The notes beneath the pieces were generated by a model that saw only the letters and a list, made by a program, of their open reading frames with translations, had not been told where the DNA came from and did no database searches. 20,928 bases of DNA from the IMG/VR virus record IMGVR_UViG_3300034954_001378, positions 1 through 20,928 of that record; one strand, written 5' to 3'. Shown piece by piece: positions 1 through 6,226 of the stretch. A program made the translations under genes and the position numbers. Numbering within the stretch: the stretch's first letter is position 1; each line of letters starts with the position of its first letter. The stretch comes from a virus.

Positions 1-114
1 GATCCTATGTGGAAAGAAACAAGAATGAGAATCAAAAAGTATCAACCATTTCTTTCAATTGATTGCAAGAAGTATAAGAGTGTAATTTTAGAAACTATTA
101 GATTAAAACTATGA
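1..114 (+). CDS. C-terminal end of an upstream gene, possibly gp59 helicase loader
   Basis: An open frame runs from the first base of the window to a TGA at 112-114 and encodes the last 37 residues of a basic protein (it ends in IRLKL). It shares ATGA with the next start codon at 111, a 4-bp overlap typical of translational coupling in T4-like phages. Established knowledge: in T4 gene 59, the loader of the gp41 helicase, lies beside genes 33 and 32. Inference from position only: this could be the gp59 C-terminus. The fragment is too short to recognise by sequence. The real start lies outside the window. Confidence 0.5.
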   Translation, partial: DPMWKETRMRIKKYQPFLSIDCKKYKSVILETIRLKL

Positions 115-443
115 GTTTTTTTAAATCGGAACAAGTTCAAGAGAGCTTGTCAGATATATTTTCAACCTACCAACAGATAGCGGCAGTTACGTCTCGACTG
201 CCGTCAATGAGTAAAGATGAGAAACTAAATCACATTGCAGAATGTAAGGGACTCATCGATAAACAAAGAACATTTTATTTTAGACTCTCTCTTGCTGCAC
301 CAGAGGACCCTGAAGCATCTGACATGAAGACAAGGATCAATGCTTTGACCAATGCGTTTGGTTACAATGATCTGTTTGAATGCATGGATGCCATGGTTAT
401 GACACTCGAACAAGCGGCACAGAGGGAGGTTGACGAGACCTAA
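111..443 (+). CDS. 33: gp33-like / DUF1825-like late transcription accessory protein
   Basis: This is a 110-aa, mostly helical, charged protein. The N-terminus MSFFKSE and the central pattern MSKDEKLNHI...LIDKQRTFYFRLSL resemble the small DUF1825-type proteins of cyanobacteria and the cyanophage proteins annotated as gp33. In T4, gp33 (112 aa) is the co-activator that links the gp45 sliding clamp to RNA polymerase carrying gp55 at late promoters. Sequence similarity to T4 gp33 itself is not evident by eye; the assignment rests on length, position directly before gp32, and the cyanophage pattern. The start at 111 overlaps the upstream stop by 4 bp. Late promoters of the type this factor would serve are present downstream (4030, 9113, 13311). 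Alternative: an uncharacterised DUF1825 protein with another role. Confidence 0.6.
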   Translation: MSFFKSEQVQESLSDIFSTYQQIAAVTSRLPSMSKDEKLNHIAECKGLIDKQRTFYFRLSLAAPEDPEASDMKTRINALTNAFGYNDLFECMDAMVMTLEQAAQREVDET

Positions 444-449
444 ATAATA

Positions 450-505
450 TGCTACGATAACACAGTAGCAAACAAAACACACTACAAATACGGAGAAATA
501 CGATT
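450..505 (+). promoter_or_regulatory. gp32 mRNA leader: hairpin followed by unstructured A-rich tract and SD
   Basis: TGCTAC (450-455) and GTAGCA (465-470) form a perfect 6-bp stem with a 9-nt loop. It is followed by about 35 nt of A/C-rich sequence without obvious pairing, then GGAG (492-495), 10 nt before the gp32 ATG at 506. In T4, gp32 represses its own translation by nucleating on a leader pseudoknot and spreading cooperatively over an unstructured tract that covers the ribosome binding site. The arrangement here is the same in outline, but I see a simple hairpin rather than a defined pseudoknot. The regulatory role is an inference. Confidence 0.45.
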
Positions 506-1459
506 ATGTCTTTCGCATCACTTAAAAAAGCGTCTTCTGCTGGCAATACATTTGCTCGCTTGACCAAAGAGATCGAAAAACTCAACCAACCTGCTGCAGG
601 CAGTGGCGCTGATGAGCGTCTCTGGAAACCTGAACTGGACAAGTCTGGTAACGGTTATGCAGTCATTCGATTCCTTCCTGCACCCGATGGCGAAGATATG
701 CCTTGGGCAAAGATCTGGAGTCATGCTTTCAAAGGACCTGGTGGTCAGTGGTATATTGAGAACTCTCTCACCACTATCGGCAAGGATGATCCTGTCGGTG
801 AACTGAACCGCACTCTTTGGAACTCTGGTTCTGATCACGATAAGGAGACTGCTCGCGCACAGAAGCGTAAACTTTCTTACTACTCCAACATCTATGTTGT
901 GAGTGATCCTGCTCACCCCGAGAATGAAGGAAAAGTCTTCCTCTACAAATTTGGTAAGAAAATTTTCGACAAACTCGTTGAAGCAATGCAACCTGCATTT
1001 GCAGACGAAACTCCTATCGATCCTTTCAACTTCTGGAAAGGTGCTGACTTCAAACTGAAGATCCGCAAGGTCGATGGATACTGGAACTATGATAAGTCTG
1101 AGTTTGCTGCTCCTAGCACTCTCGGTAACTTCGATGATGATAAACTAGAGTCTATCTGGAAGGACGCATACTCTCTTGCAGAGTTTGAAGACGCAAAGAA
1201 CTTCAAGTCCTACGAACAACTCAAGCAACGTCTTGATCTTGTTCTTGGTAAAACTGCTGCACCAGCACGTCCTATTGACGAGTCCCTTGAGGATTTGAGT
1301 GAAGGTCGTGGTGGATTCAACTCACCTGACATTACACCCAACCAACCTGATTGGGCAGCGGAGGTCAAAGACTTCCGAGAGAAGGCAGTTGCTTCTCCTC
1401 CTGTAGAGGATGAAGAAGATGGTATGTCTTACTTCGCTCGTCTCGCTGAGGAAGAGTGA
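506..1459 (+). CDS. 32: gp32 single-stranded DNA-binding protein
   Basis: This 317-aa protein (T4 gp32 is 301 aa) coats ssDNA in replication, recombination and repair. It aligns by eye with T4 gp32: a basic N-terminal segment (residues 1-25) for cooperative self-contact; W-K-x-L/E-LDKSGNGYAVIRFLP (residues 40-58); GGQWYIEN (79-86); YYSNIYVVSDPAHPENEGKVF (about 125-145); FGKKIFDK (about 149-156); and an acidic C-terminal tail (DEEDG...LAEEE) that in T4 recruits partner proteins. The region that in T4 holds the zinc site (three Cys plus one His) is present but contains no cysteine; the protein has no Cys at all. His73 remains near the position of the T4 His ligand. GGAG lies 10 nt before the ATG. 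The stop overlaps the next start. Confidence 0.95.
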   Translation: MSFASLKKASSAGNTFARLTKEIEKLNQPAAGSGADERLWKPELDKSGNGYAVIRFLPAPDGEDMPWAKIWSHAFKGPGGQWYIENSLTTIGKDDPVGELNRTLWNSGSDHDKETARAQKRKLSYYSNIYVVSDPAHPENEGKVFLYKFGKKIFDKLVEAMQPAFADETPIDPFNFWKGADFKLKIRKVDGYWNYDKSEFAAPSTLGNFDDDKLESIWKDAYSLAEFEDAKNFKSYEQLKQRLDLVLGKTAAPARPIDESLEDLSEGRGGFNSPDITPNQPDWAAEVKDFREKAVASPPVEDEEDGMSYFARLAEEE

Positions 1460-1617
1460 TGGGCACAGAAGTTTTAGCAATGCCTGATACTTTGGCAATG
1501 TTAGATGGCGCTGTTGGCGCTTGGAACTCCATGTCTTATGGCGAGGGGTTCCTCTTCTCGGTCTGGGTGATCGGGATGTATTATATTAAACTTAGAATGG
1601 ATAAGTATCTCCGATGA
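1459..1617 (+). CDS. Small membrane protein, 52 aa, unknown function
   Basis: An ATG at 1459 shares its first base with the gp32 stop (TGATG) and the frame closes at TGA 1615-1617, overlapping the next ATG at 1614. Tight coupling on both sides supports it as a real gene. It encodes 52 aa with a hydrophobic stretch near the C-terminus (FLFSVWVIGMYYIKL, about residues 31-45) followed by basic residues RMDKYLR. This predicts one membrane helix with the basic end probably cytoplasmic. No family is recognised. It lies between gp32 and an exported protein, so it may be part of a small envelope-directed pair with the downstream gene; that is inference. Confidence 0.6.
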   Translation: MGTEVLAMPDTLAMLDGAVGAWNSMSYGEGFLFSVWVIGMYYIKLRMDKYLR

Positions 1618-2090
1618 AATTTATTCCCTTGGCACTTTTGCTTCTCTCTTCACCTGCTATGGCAGGTGGTCCTAGGATTCCTTACAGATCTACGGGTGAC
1701 TATTCAAACTACAAAGCATACCGTGATTACGAATCCAATAAAGGATACGCTTCGGAAAACATTTGTTACCGAAATGAATACCGCGAAGAGTATGTTCCTG
1801 GTAATTCAAAAAGACCTGGTTATGTAACTTCGTACAGAGAAAGAGTTGAAGTTCCATGTAAACCATGGCATCGTAGAACTCCTTCAATTCCAATGCCAGA
1901 AGTTGATCCAGCACCAGAAAGTTATCATCACGATGAGGATGGTAATGATTGTTCTCAAGGAGCAATCCTTGGTGGTATTGCAGGAGGTGGAGCAGGTGCA
2001 GCACTATCACGAGGTGATGGTCGCTGGTGGGCAATCCCACTGGGTATTGTCAGCGGTGCAGTAGTTGGATGTGATATCGACGGGGGTTAA
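1614..2090 (+). CDS. Exported glycine-zipper protein, 158 aa
   Basis: The N-terminus MKFIPLALLLLSSPAMAGG is a clear Sec signal peptide with an AMA-G cleavage site for signal peptidase I. It has no lipobox Cys. The middle (residues 22-110) is Tyr- and Arg-rich with pairs of Cys. The C-terminal 45 residues hold small-residue repeats (GAILGGIAGGGAGAAL, then IPLGIVSGAVVGC) of the glycine-zipper type seen in outer-membrane or surface antigen proteins of the 17-kDa family. This suggests insertion into, or association with, the host outer membrane or periplasm. The start overlaps the upstream stop by 4 bp and a strong stem-loop follows the stop. A role in envelope modification or superinfection exclusion is possible but not shown. 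Confidence 0.7.
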   Translation: MKFIPLALLLLSSPAMAGGPRIPYRSTGDYSNYKAYRDYESNKGYASENICYRNEYREEYVPGNSKRPGYVTSYRERVEVPCKPWHRRTPSIPMPEVDPAPESYHHDEDGNDCSQGAILGGIAGGGAGAALSRGDGRWWAIPLGIVSGAVVGCDIDGG

Positions 2091-2106
2091 CCCAAAACCA
2101 AAATCG

Positions 2107-2169
2107 ACCTTAGATTCCCAGAAAGTCGCAAAAAAAATCGCGGCAAAAAATGGGTCTCTAAGGTTTTTT
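2107..2169. terminator. Long stem-loop terminator between convergent genes
   Basis: ACCTTAGA (2107-2114) pairs perfectly with TCTAAGGT (2157-2164). Inside it CCCA (2117-2120) pairs with TGGG (2151-2154), and GTCGC (2125-2129) pairs with GCGGC (2140-2144) with one G-U. On the + strand the stem runs into TTTTTT (2164-2169). On the - strand it is followed by a T-rich run (GATTTTGGTTTT). It lies exactly between the + gene ending at 2090 and the - gp53 gene ending at 2168, so a bidirectional intrinsic terminator is likely. Confidence 0.7.
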
Positions 2170-3082
2170 AGTATCCGTAACCAGATCCGCCAGATCCGCC
2201 ACTTTGAGGAGAAGGCGATGGTGAAGGTGAAGGAGTTGGAGAAGGTGTAGATGATGTAGATGTGCTGCTAACCGCACTACCACCACCATTAGAAGTAGTA
2301 GTTGAAGTTGTAGTGACTGTACCTGAAACTCCAACAGATCCGACAGTGGTAGGACCATCATCATATGTGATCGGACCACCGTTATTACCAGTATTAGTGA
2401 TTAATCCAGTATTTTGGAAATTCTGTGAACCAATATTATTAAGGAAACGAGACGCGATACTAAGAGGCGTCTTTTTATTGCCTTGATCATCTAATTCAGA
2501 ATGTGGTTCATATCCGACTAAATCTTCAAATTCTTCAATCATCATATCAAGGACTGCACCTGTAGGAACTAGAATTTGACGTTTTTGCTCATTTACAGCA
2601 TATTCATGCTCATAGTTGGTAATTGGATATCTACTCTCTTCGGCAGTTTTTGTTGTTCCGTCAGGTAAAGTGCAACGATAGTCTAGAGTTACTTGAACAC
2701 CTTCTTTAATGAATACAATGTCGTTATATAAAATCTCATTAGTTTCGTAATGATGCACATCATCTGGATTTGTGTATTTCTCATTTACATAATCAGATAA
2801 CGTATTTAAGTCTCTTGGCCACTGTTCGTAGAAATCAGTAATATCGTTAATTAAGAGAATAGTCCAATCTAAGTGAGAATCTTGAAACAACTCATATGCG
2901 ATAGTAGCAGGAGTTTCATTATCTTTAATAGAATGTGCCTCAAATAAGGTTACATACTTACTTAAGTCGGGTCTAGACTTTACCTTTCGGCATAAATTCT
3001 TGCTAAGTCTGTATTTGAAGAGTTCGTTATCTGTAACTCCCTCACCAATGAATACGTTTGGTAATCTTGAAAAATATGACAT
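2168..3082 (-). CDS. 53: gp53 baseplate wedge protein with Ser/Pro/Gly-rich C-terminal tail
   Basis: This 304-aa protein matches the cyanophage gp53 pattern: an N-terminal YFSRLPN, then TPATIAYELFQDSHLDWTIL and LINDITDFYEQWP (about residues 57-95), which correspond to the T4 gp53 segment in which a short-range pair such as 'LYWVLLMCND' is followed by a W-P/W-I step. gp53 belongs to the baseplate wedge, acting last in wedge assembly and joining wedges around the hub. T4 gp53 is 196 aa; here the extra length is mainly a C-terminal tail from about residue 235, rich in Thr, Ser, Pro and Gly, including an SP/TP repeat and ending in GGSGYGY. The start follows the gp48 stop by 2 nt, so the two are co-transcribed from the - strand late promoter at 4055-4062. 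Confidence 0.85.
   Translation of the reverse strand: MSYFSRLPNVFIGEGVTDNELFKYRLSKNLCRKVKSRPDLSKYVTLFEAHSIKDNETPATIAYELFQDSHLDWTILLINDITDFYEQWPRDLNTLSDYVNEKYTNPDDVHHYETNEILYNDIVFIKEGVQVTLDYRCTLPDGTTKTAEESRYPITNYEHEYAVNEQKRQILVPTGAVLDMMIEEFEDLVGYEPHSELDDQGNKKTPLSIASRFLNNIGSQNFQNTGLITNTGNNGGPITYDDGPTTVGSVGVSGTVTTTSTTTSNGGGSAVSSTSTSSTPSPTPSPSPSPSPQSGGSGGSGYGY
2172..2390 (-). repeat. Low-complexity coding repeat in the gp53 tail
   Basis: About 220 bp of the gp53 reading frame consists of short purine-rich or pyrimidine-rich repeats (for example GGTGAAGGA and GTAGATGAT units on the + strand), encoding Thr/Ser-, Pro/Ser- and Gly/Ser-rich runs. It is still in frame with gp53. Such tracts are prone to slippage and length change. 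Confidence 0.6.
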
Positions 3083-3084
3083 TA

Positions 3085-4023
3085 TTAGTAACCTCTTACG
3101 ACATCTGCTTGACCGATGAATCTGGTCTCCAAGAATGATAAACTCAACGTCACAGCAGGCACTTGCAACATTTCTGTTGTACCCATACTGGTTTCTGCAA
3201 ATGCATTATATTGACCATCTGGAGTGTAGTTTACATTTACACCTGCACAGACAGAAGTAAAAATCTTAAAATGCAACTCATTAGACTCACTGAATTGTCT
3301 TTTCTCTGGGTCCATACGAACAAACTTGATATCAAATTTGTCAGGTACTTCCATAAAACGACTAGGACTGTCGTTGATGATAGGAGTAGCACCTTTCTTG
3401 AAATAATCAATAATCAACTTATTTTCTCTTGCTTCATCAGGACTTCTACTAAACAGTTTGAAGTTAAATGCATGAGATCTAAATGTCATGTTATTGAACA
3501 ATTGTTCAGTGTATGGGTTAAATACCTTACCACCAGCAAGTTGTGCAATAGTATTAGCATTAATATTTCCACCAATACCCAACATTTGACTAGCAGCATT
3601 AGCAAATTGTGCTTTTGCTGAATTAATCACTTCTGGAAGAGCACCAGAAGCTGCCGTTTGTAGCGCACTAACAATACTATCAAGATCCGATTGTTGATTT
3701 TCTCCACCTGCTTCCTTTAATGTAATACCACTAATACCTGCCATTGCCATACCACCAACACCTAAATTTTGTGTTGTGTATGCTGGATTATATGCAGTTG
3801 CCAATTGTGGTGGCATAGCAAGATACACCGATTGATCGTTATAATCAAAGGATACTTTGTTGCCAGGTAAATTTAACTGGTTATAACCTGTAGATCCACC
3901 TTTTTCATAGTTGATTCTTTTACGGCGGAACATAACATAATCCACTGCTTGCGTCGGTCCCTCACCTACCGTATTTCCGACTACGGGAGGCTCCAATGGA
4001 TATCTGAGTGTTGACGATGCCAT
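3085..4023 (-). CDS. 48: gp48 baseplate tail-tube-associated protein
   Basis: I place the start at the ATG complementary to 4021-4023 (MASSTLRYP), giving 312 aa. The longer open frame up to 4122 would run through the promoters and over gp4. The pattern fits cyanophage gp48: N-terminal TLRYP, a Gly/Ala-rich middle (about 110-165), then YTEQLFNNMTFRSHAFNFKL and SPDEARENKLIIDYFK (about 190-235), and a C-terminal LSLSFLETRFI. Long beta-strand blocks of this kind are typical of the tail-tube-like fold. In T4, gp48 sits on the hub and with gp54 starts tail-tube polymerisation. It is the first gene of a two-gene - strand operon with gp53 and has no Shine-Dalgarno before the ATG. Separation from gp54 by eye is imperfect. 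Confidence 0.75.
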   Translation of the reverse strand: MASSTLRYPLEPPVVGNTVGEGPTQAVDYVMFRRKRINYEKGGSTGYNQLNLPGNKVSFDYNDQSVYLAMPPQLATAYNPAYTTQNLGVGGMAMAGISGITLKEAGGENQQSDLDSIVSALQTAASGALPEVINSAKAQFANAASQMLGIGGNINANTIAQLAGGKVFNPYTEQLFNNMTFRSHAFNFKLFSRSPDEARENKLIIDYFKKGATPIINDSPSRFMEVPDKFDIKFVRMDPEKRQFSESNELHFKIFTSVCAGVNVNYTPDGQYNAFAETSMGTTEMLQVPAVTLSLSFLETRFIGQADVVRGY

Positions 4024-4029
4024 TATCGA

Positions 4030-4037
4030 TATAAATA
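4030..4037 (+). promoter_or_regulatory. T4-type late promoter for the gp4-to-hub operon
   Basis: A perfect TATAAATA, the T4 late promoter core recognised by gp55-bearing RNA polymerase. It lies 22 nt before the gp4 ATG at 4060, pointing right. It faces the - strand promoter at 4055-4062. Confidence 0.75.
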
Positions 4038-4054
4038 CTACAGTGGTCTCTATA

Positions 4055-4062
4055 TATTTATG
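4055..4062 (-). promoter_or_regulatory. T4-type late promoter for gp48-gp53
   Basis: CATAAATA on the - strand matches the late core at 7 of 8 positions. It is 31 nt before the gp48 start at 4023. Its first three bases are the complement of the gp4 start codon (4060-4062), so promoter and start codon overlap. Confidence 0.65.
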
Positions 4063-4482
4063 CGATATTACCAAGGAACTTATCGTCCTAAATTTCCGCG
4101 CAAATATAAGGGTGATCCCCATAAGATCATATTTCGCTCATCATGGGAATACAAATTCATGCTTTGGTGTGATACTACACCGAATGTGCAAGAGTGGAGC
4201 AGTGAGGAAATCGTTATTCCTTACAAATCTCCAGTTGATAATAAATACCATCGATACTTTGTTGATTTCTATATGAAAATCAATGGTAAAAAGTATTTAG
4301 TTGAAGTCAAACCTTTTAGGCAAACCAAAGAACCTAAAACACAAAAAAGGATGACAAAAAAATATATTAATGAGGTCGTGACTTGGAGTGTAAACAAAGC
4401 GAAATGGAAAGCCGCTACTGAATTCTGCCTAGATCGTCAGTGGGAATTCAAAATTATTACAGAAAAGGAACTTAAAGTCTAA
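4060..4482 (+). CDS. 4: gp4 head completion protein
   Basis: This 140-aa protein (T4 gp4, also called gp50/65, is 150 aa) acts in head completion before tail joining. It is close to T4 gp4 by eye: KYKGDPHKIIFRSSWEYKFM (residues 15-34) followed by YHRYFVDFYMK (63-73) and YLVEVKP (79-85). Established knowledge: this family has a TnsA-like PD-(D/E)XK nuclease fold. The candidate active-site residues are visible: Glu30, Asp69 and Glu82-x-Lys84. It is the first gene after the late promoter at 4030. No Shine-Dalgarno is visible. Its stop overlaps the next start by one base (TAATG). Confidence 0.9.
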   Translation: MRYYQGTYRPKFPRKYKGDPHKIIFRSSWEYKFMLWCDTTPNVQEWSSEEIVIPYKSPVDNKYHRYFVDFYMKINGKKYLVEVKPFRQTKEPKTQKRMTKKYINEVVTWSVNKAKWKAATEFCLDRQWEFKIITEKELKV

Positions 4483-5300
4483 TGGGAATCCCAAATCCAG
4501 AAAGAGCAAGATATAACTCTTTTCAAGAGTTTATGTCATTTTCAAAGAGTAAGGATAACGCTCCAAGTTATTCTAACCTCTTTTCGGTGAAATTTGCTAC
4601 GCCTAGAATGATGCAGAACGGTGGTGGTAATTTCAACACTGGTAAAATGACTGTTGAAAGCACTGAGTTGGATTATCTCTTAGATTATTATGCAAACACA
4701 GTACAACTTCCTAGTAAGCAAATAACTACAGGTCAAGTTGGACCTGTTGGATCTCCCTTTAAATACGCAACGAATACTGCTTTCAGTCAGATTAATATTA
4801 ATTTTCTAATTCCTAGATCTATGAGAACTAGGGTGTTCTTTGAAAGATGGACACAACTGATGGCAAGTGATGCTACTCAATATACTAGGTATTATAAAGA
4901 ATATGTCTGCCCCACACTTGCGATATATAAGTGGGAAAGAGGTGGTGGTGATTATGTGTACACTGATCCTCAACTCATCAGAGCACTAAGACAGGCAGGT
5001 AATCCTTTCTTACTCTCTAGGAAGTACAAGTTGACGGGAGTTTATCTCTTATCTAACGTATTCCCATATAACATTGGATCTGTTAGACTTGACAATGCTC
5101 AAGCAAAAACTTTACAGATGCAAGTAGGTTTCTACTATGAAAGATACCGTTTCTTCACTGAAGATCAATTTGATGATCCTGGTTTAGTCCGTGATTTAAC
5201 AACACCTTCTGGTTTTGATAATTTCACAGGCACTGAGACTAGTAGAAATGCAGTTACCTTGTTCTCTGGATTCTTACCTTCCCTCTTGGGAACCGCCTAA
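4482..5300 (+). CDS. Tail-tube-like baseplate protein (gp54-like?)
   Basis: This 272-aa protein follows gp4 with a 1-base overlap. Its central part carries features of the myovirus tail-tube / tube-initiator fold: FSVKFATPRMM near residue 35, YYANTVQLPSKQITTGQVG (about 70-88), ININFLIPRSMRTRVFFERW (about 104-123), and a late segment GVYLLSNVFPYNIGSVRLDN that resembles the 'Y.F.N..P..I....L' motif of gp19-like proteins. In T4 the tube initiator next to gp48 is gp54 (320 aa). Position in a hub operon and the fold suggest this role. I cannot distinguish gp54 from another tube-like baseplate protein by eye. Confidence 0.55.
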   Translation: MGIPNPERARYNSFQEFMSFSKSKDNAPSYSNLFSVKFATPRMMQNGGGNFNTGKMTVESTELDYLLDYYANTVQLPSKQITTGQVGPVGSPFKYATNTAFSQININFLIPRSMRTRVFFERWTQLMASDATQYTRYYKEYVCPTLAIYKWERGGGDYVYTDPQLIRALRQAGNPFLLSRKYKLTGVYLLSNVFPYNIGSVRLDNAQAKTLQMQVGFYYERYRFFTEDQFDDPGLVRDLTTPSGFDNFTGTETSRNAVTLFSGFLPSLLGTA

Positions 5301-5324
5301 ATAAAATTACTGAATTGAATTTCT

Positions 5325-6038
5325 ATGGCATTACCTAAATTAAATGTACCTAAGTACAAAGTGAAATTGCCGTCTGACGGTAAAACAATTGTTAACTTCA
5401 GACCTTTTCTTGTAAAAGAAGAGAAGTTGCTTCTGGTAGCAACTGAAACTGGTGATCAAGAGCAGTTGCTTGACACTATCAAAGGTATCCTCAAAGAGTG
5501 TACTGATATTGTAGATGTTGAAAAACTTGCAACATTTGATATTGAATATTTGTTCTTACAAATTCGTACTAAGTCAGTTGGTGAATCTGTATCGGCAACA
5601 GTTGTCTGTCCCGATGATGGGGAGACTGAAGTAACAGTTTCAATCCCTCTTGACGAAATCAAGGTAGTTAAAGACAAGAAACATAAGAAAGAGATCAAAC
5701 TTTCTGATGATATGGCGGTCACATTTGACTATCCTAGACTCGATACATTTGTTAAGTTGAACTTTGGTGATGGTGGTCCAAGTGTAGATACTGTATTCAC
5801 AATGGCAGCATCATGCATGGAAACTATTGCTACTGAAGAACAGGTATATGATTGTAATGATGCTACAGATGCTGAAAAGATTGAGTTCTTAGATAATCTG
5901 AATAGTAAGCAATTTGCACAGGTTCAAGAGTTCTTTGAAACTATGCCAAAATTGTCTCATACTGTTGAGGTTGTTAATCCTAAGACTAATGTGAAAAGTG
6001 AAGTTGTTCTAGAAGGACTGGCGAGTTTTTTCGCATAG
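5325..6038 (+). CDS. 26: gp26 baseplate hub assembly protein (0-frame product)
   Basis: This 237-aa protein matches the T4-type baseplate protein family that contains gp26. It begins MALPKLNVPKYKVKLPS, then FRPFLVKEEKLLL (27-39), a helical DTIKGILKECT block (48-58), a Cys-containing strand pair VVCPDDGETEVTVSIPL (about 93-109), and an acidic C-terminal domain with FFETMPKLSHTVE (about 206-218). In T4, gp26 is needed for hub assembly and is not a major virion part. In many contractile-tail phages the gene at this place, just before the tape measure, is the tail assembly chaperone. The last codons TTT TTC GCA TAG carry a slippery heptamer (6026-6032) that gives an extended form. Confidence 0.85.
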   Translation: MALPKLNVPKYKVKLPSDGKTIVNFRPFLVKEEKLLLVATETGDQEQLLDTIKGILKECTDIVDVEKLATFDIEYLFLQIRTKSVGESVSATVVCPDDGETEVTVSIPLDEIKVVKDKKHKKEIKLSDDMAVTFDYPRLDTFVKLNFGDGGPSVDTVFTMAASCMETIATEEQVYDCNDATDAEKIEFLDNLNSKQFAQVQEFFETMPKLSHTVEVVNPKTNVKSEVVLEGLASFFA

Positions 6039-6226
6039 CCCTCCTGCACACAAACCTTCGGGCATATTATGAGGGCAACTTTGCCTTAATGCATCATCAT
6101 AAGTGGAATCCTGAGTACATTGATAATTTAATGCCTTGGGAGAAAGAGATTTATGTGAATCTATTAGTCAATTTCCTCAAAGAAGAAGAAAACCGAATGA
6201 AGGAGCAACAGGCGAAGAGTGGCTAG
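5325..6226 (+). CDS. gp26 -1 frameshift fusion (gpG/gpGT-like chaperone, gp51-like tail)
   Basis: A -1 slip on T TTT TTC at 6026-6032 bypasses the gp26 stop at 6036 and adds 64 codons from 6032 to the TAG at 6224-6226, giving about 300 aa. The added segment starts RIALLHTNLRAYYEGN and includes WNPEYIDNLMPWEKEIYVNL and a charged helix ending KEQQAKSG. A W-x-x-x-(D/E)-I...-P-(W/Y)-E-(K/R)-E pattern is typical of the -1 frame part of tail assembly chaperones. The frame has no start of its own before 6089, and without the slip 6039-6218 would hold no complete gene. Alternative: a 45-aa independent ORF from ATG 6089, which in some annotations would be called gp51. Confidence 0.7.
6026..6076 (+). 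promoter_or_regulatory. -1 programmed ribosomal frameshift signal
   Basis: The heptamer T TTT TTC (6026-6032) fits X XXY YYZ exactly in the gp26 reading frame. After a 5-nt spacer, GCCCTC (6038-6043) pairs perfectly with GAGGGC (6071-6076). The enclosed sequence contains CC-TTCG-GG-like pairing (6055-6062). Slippery site, spacer and stem match the standard bacterial and phage -1 frameshift layout. Confidence 0.75.

Noticed and set aside
441-448. TAAATAAT near the gp33 stop as a late promoter of gp32
   Set aside because: Two mismatches to the core; arises from the TAA stop in AT-rich sequence.
2065-2250. 61-aa + strand ORF across the gp53 3' end
   Set aside because: It crosses the terminator and lies antisense to gp53 low-complexity sequence; composition explains it.
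4024-4122. N-terminal extension of gp48 by 33 residues to an ATG at 4122 (- strand)
   Set aside because: It would cover both late promoters and overlap gp4 on the other strand; the MASSTLRYP start at 4023 fits the family and promoter placement.
4240-4247. AATAAATA as a late promoter for the 4482 gene
   Set aside because: It lies inside gp4, about 235 bp before that gene, encoding Asn-Lys-Tyr; AT-rich chance match more likely.
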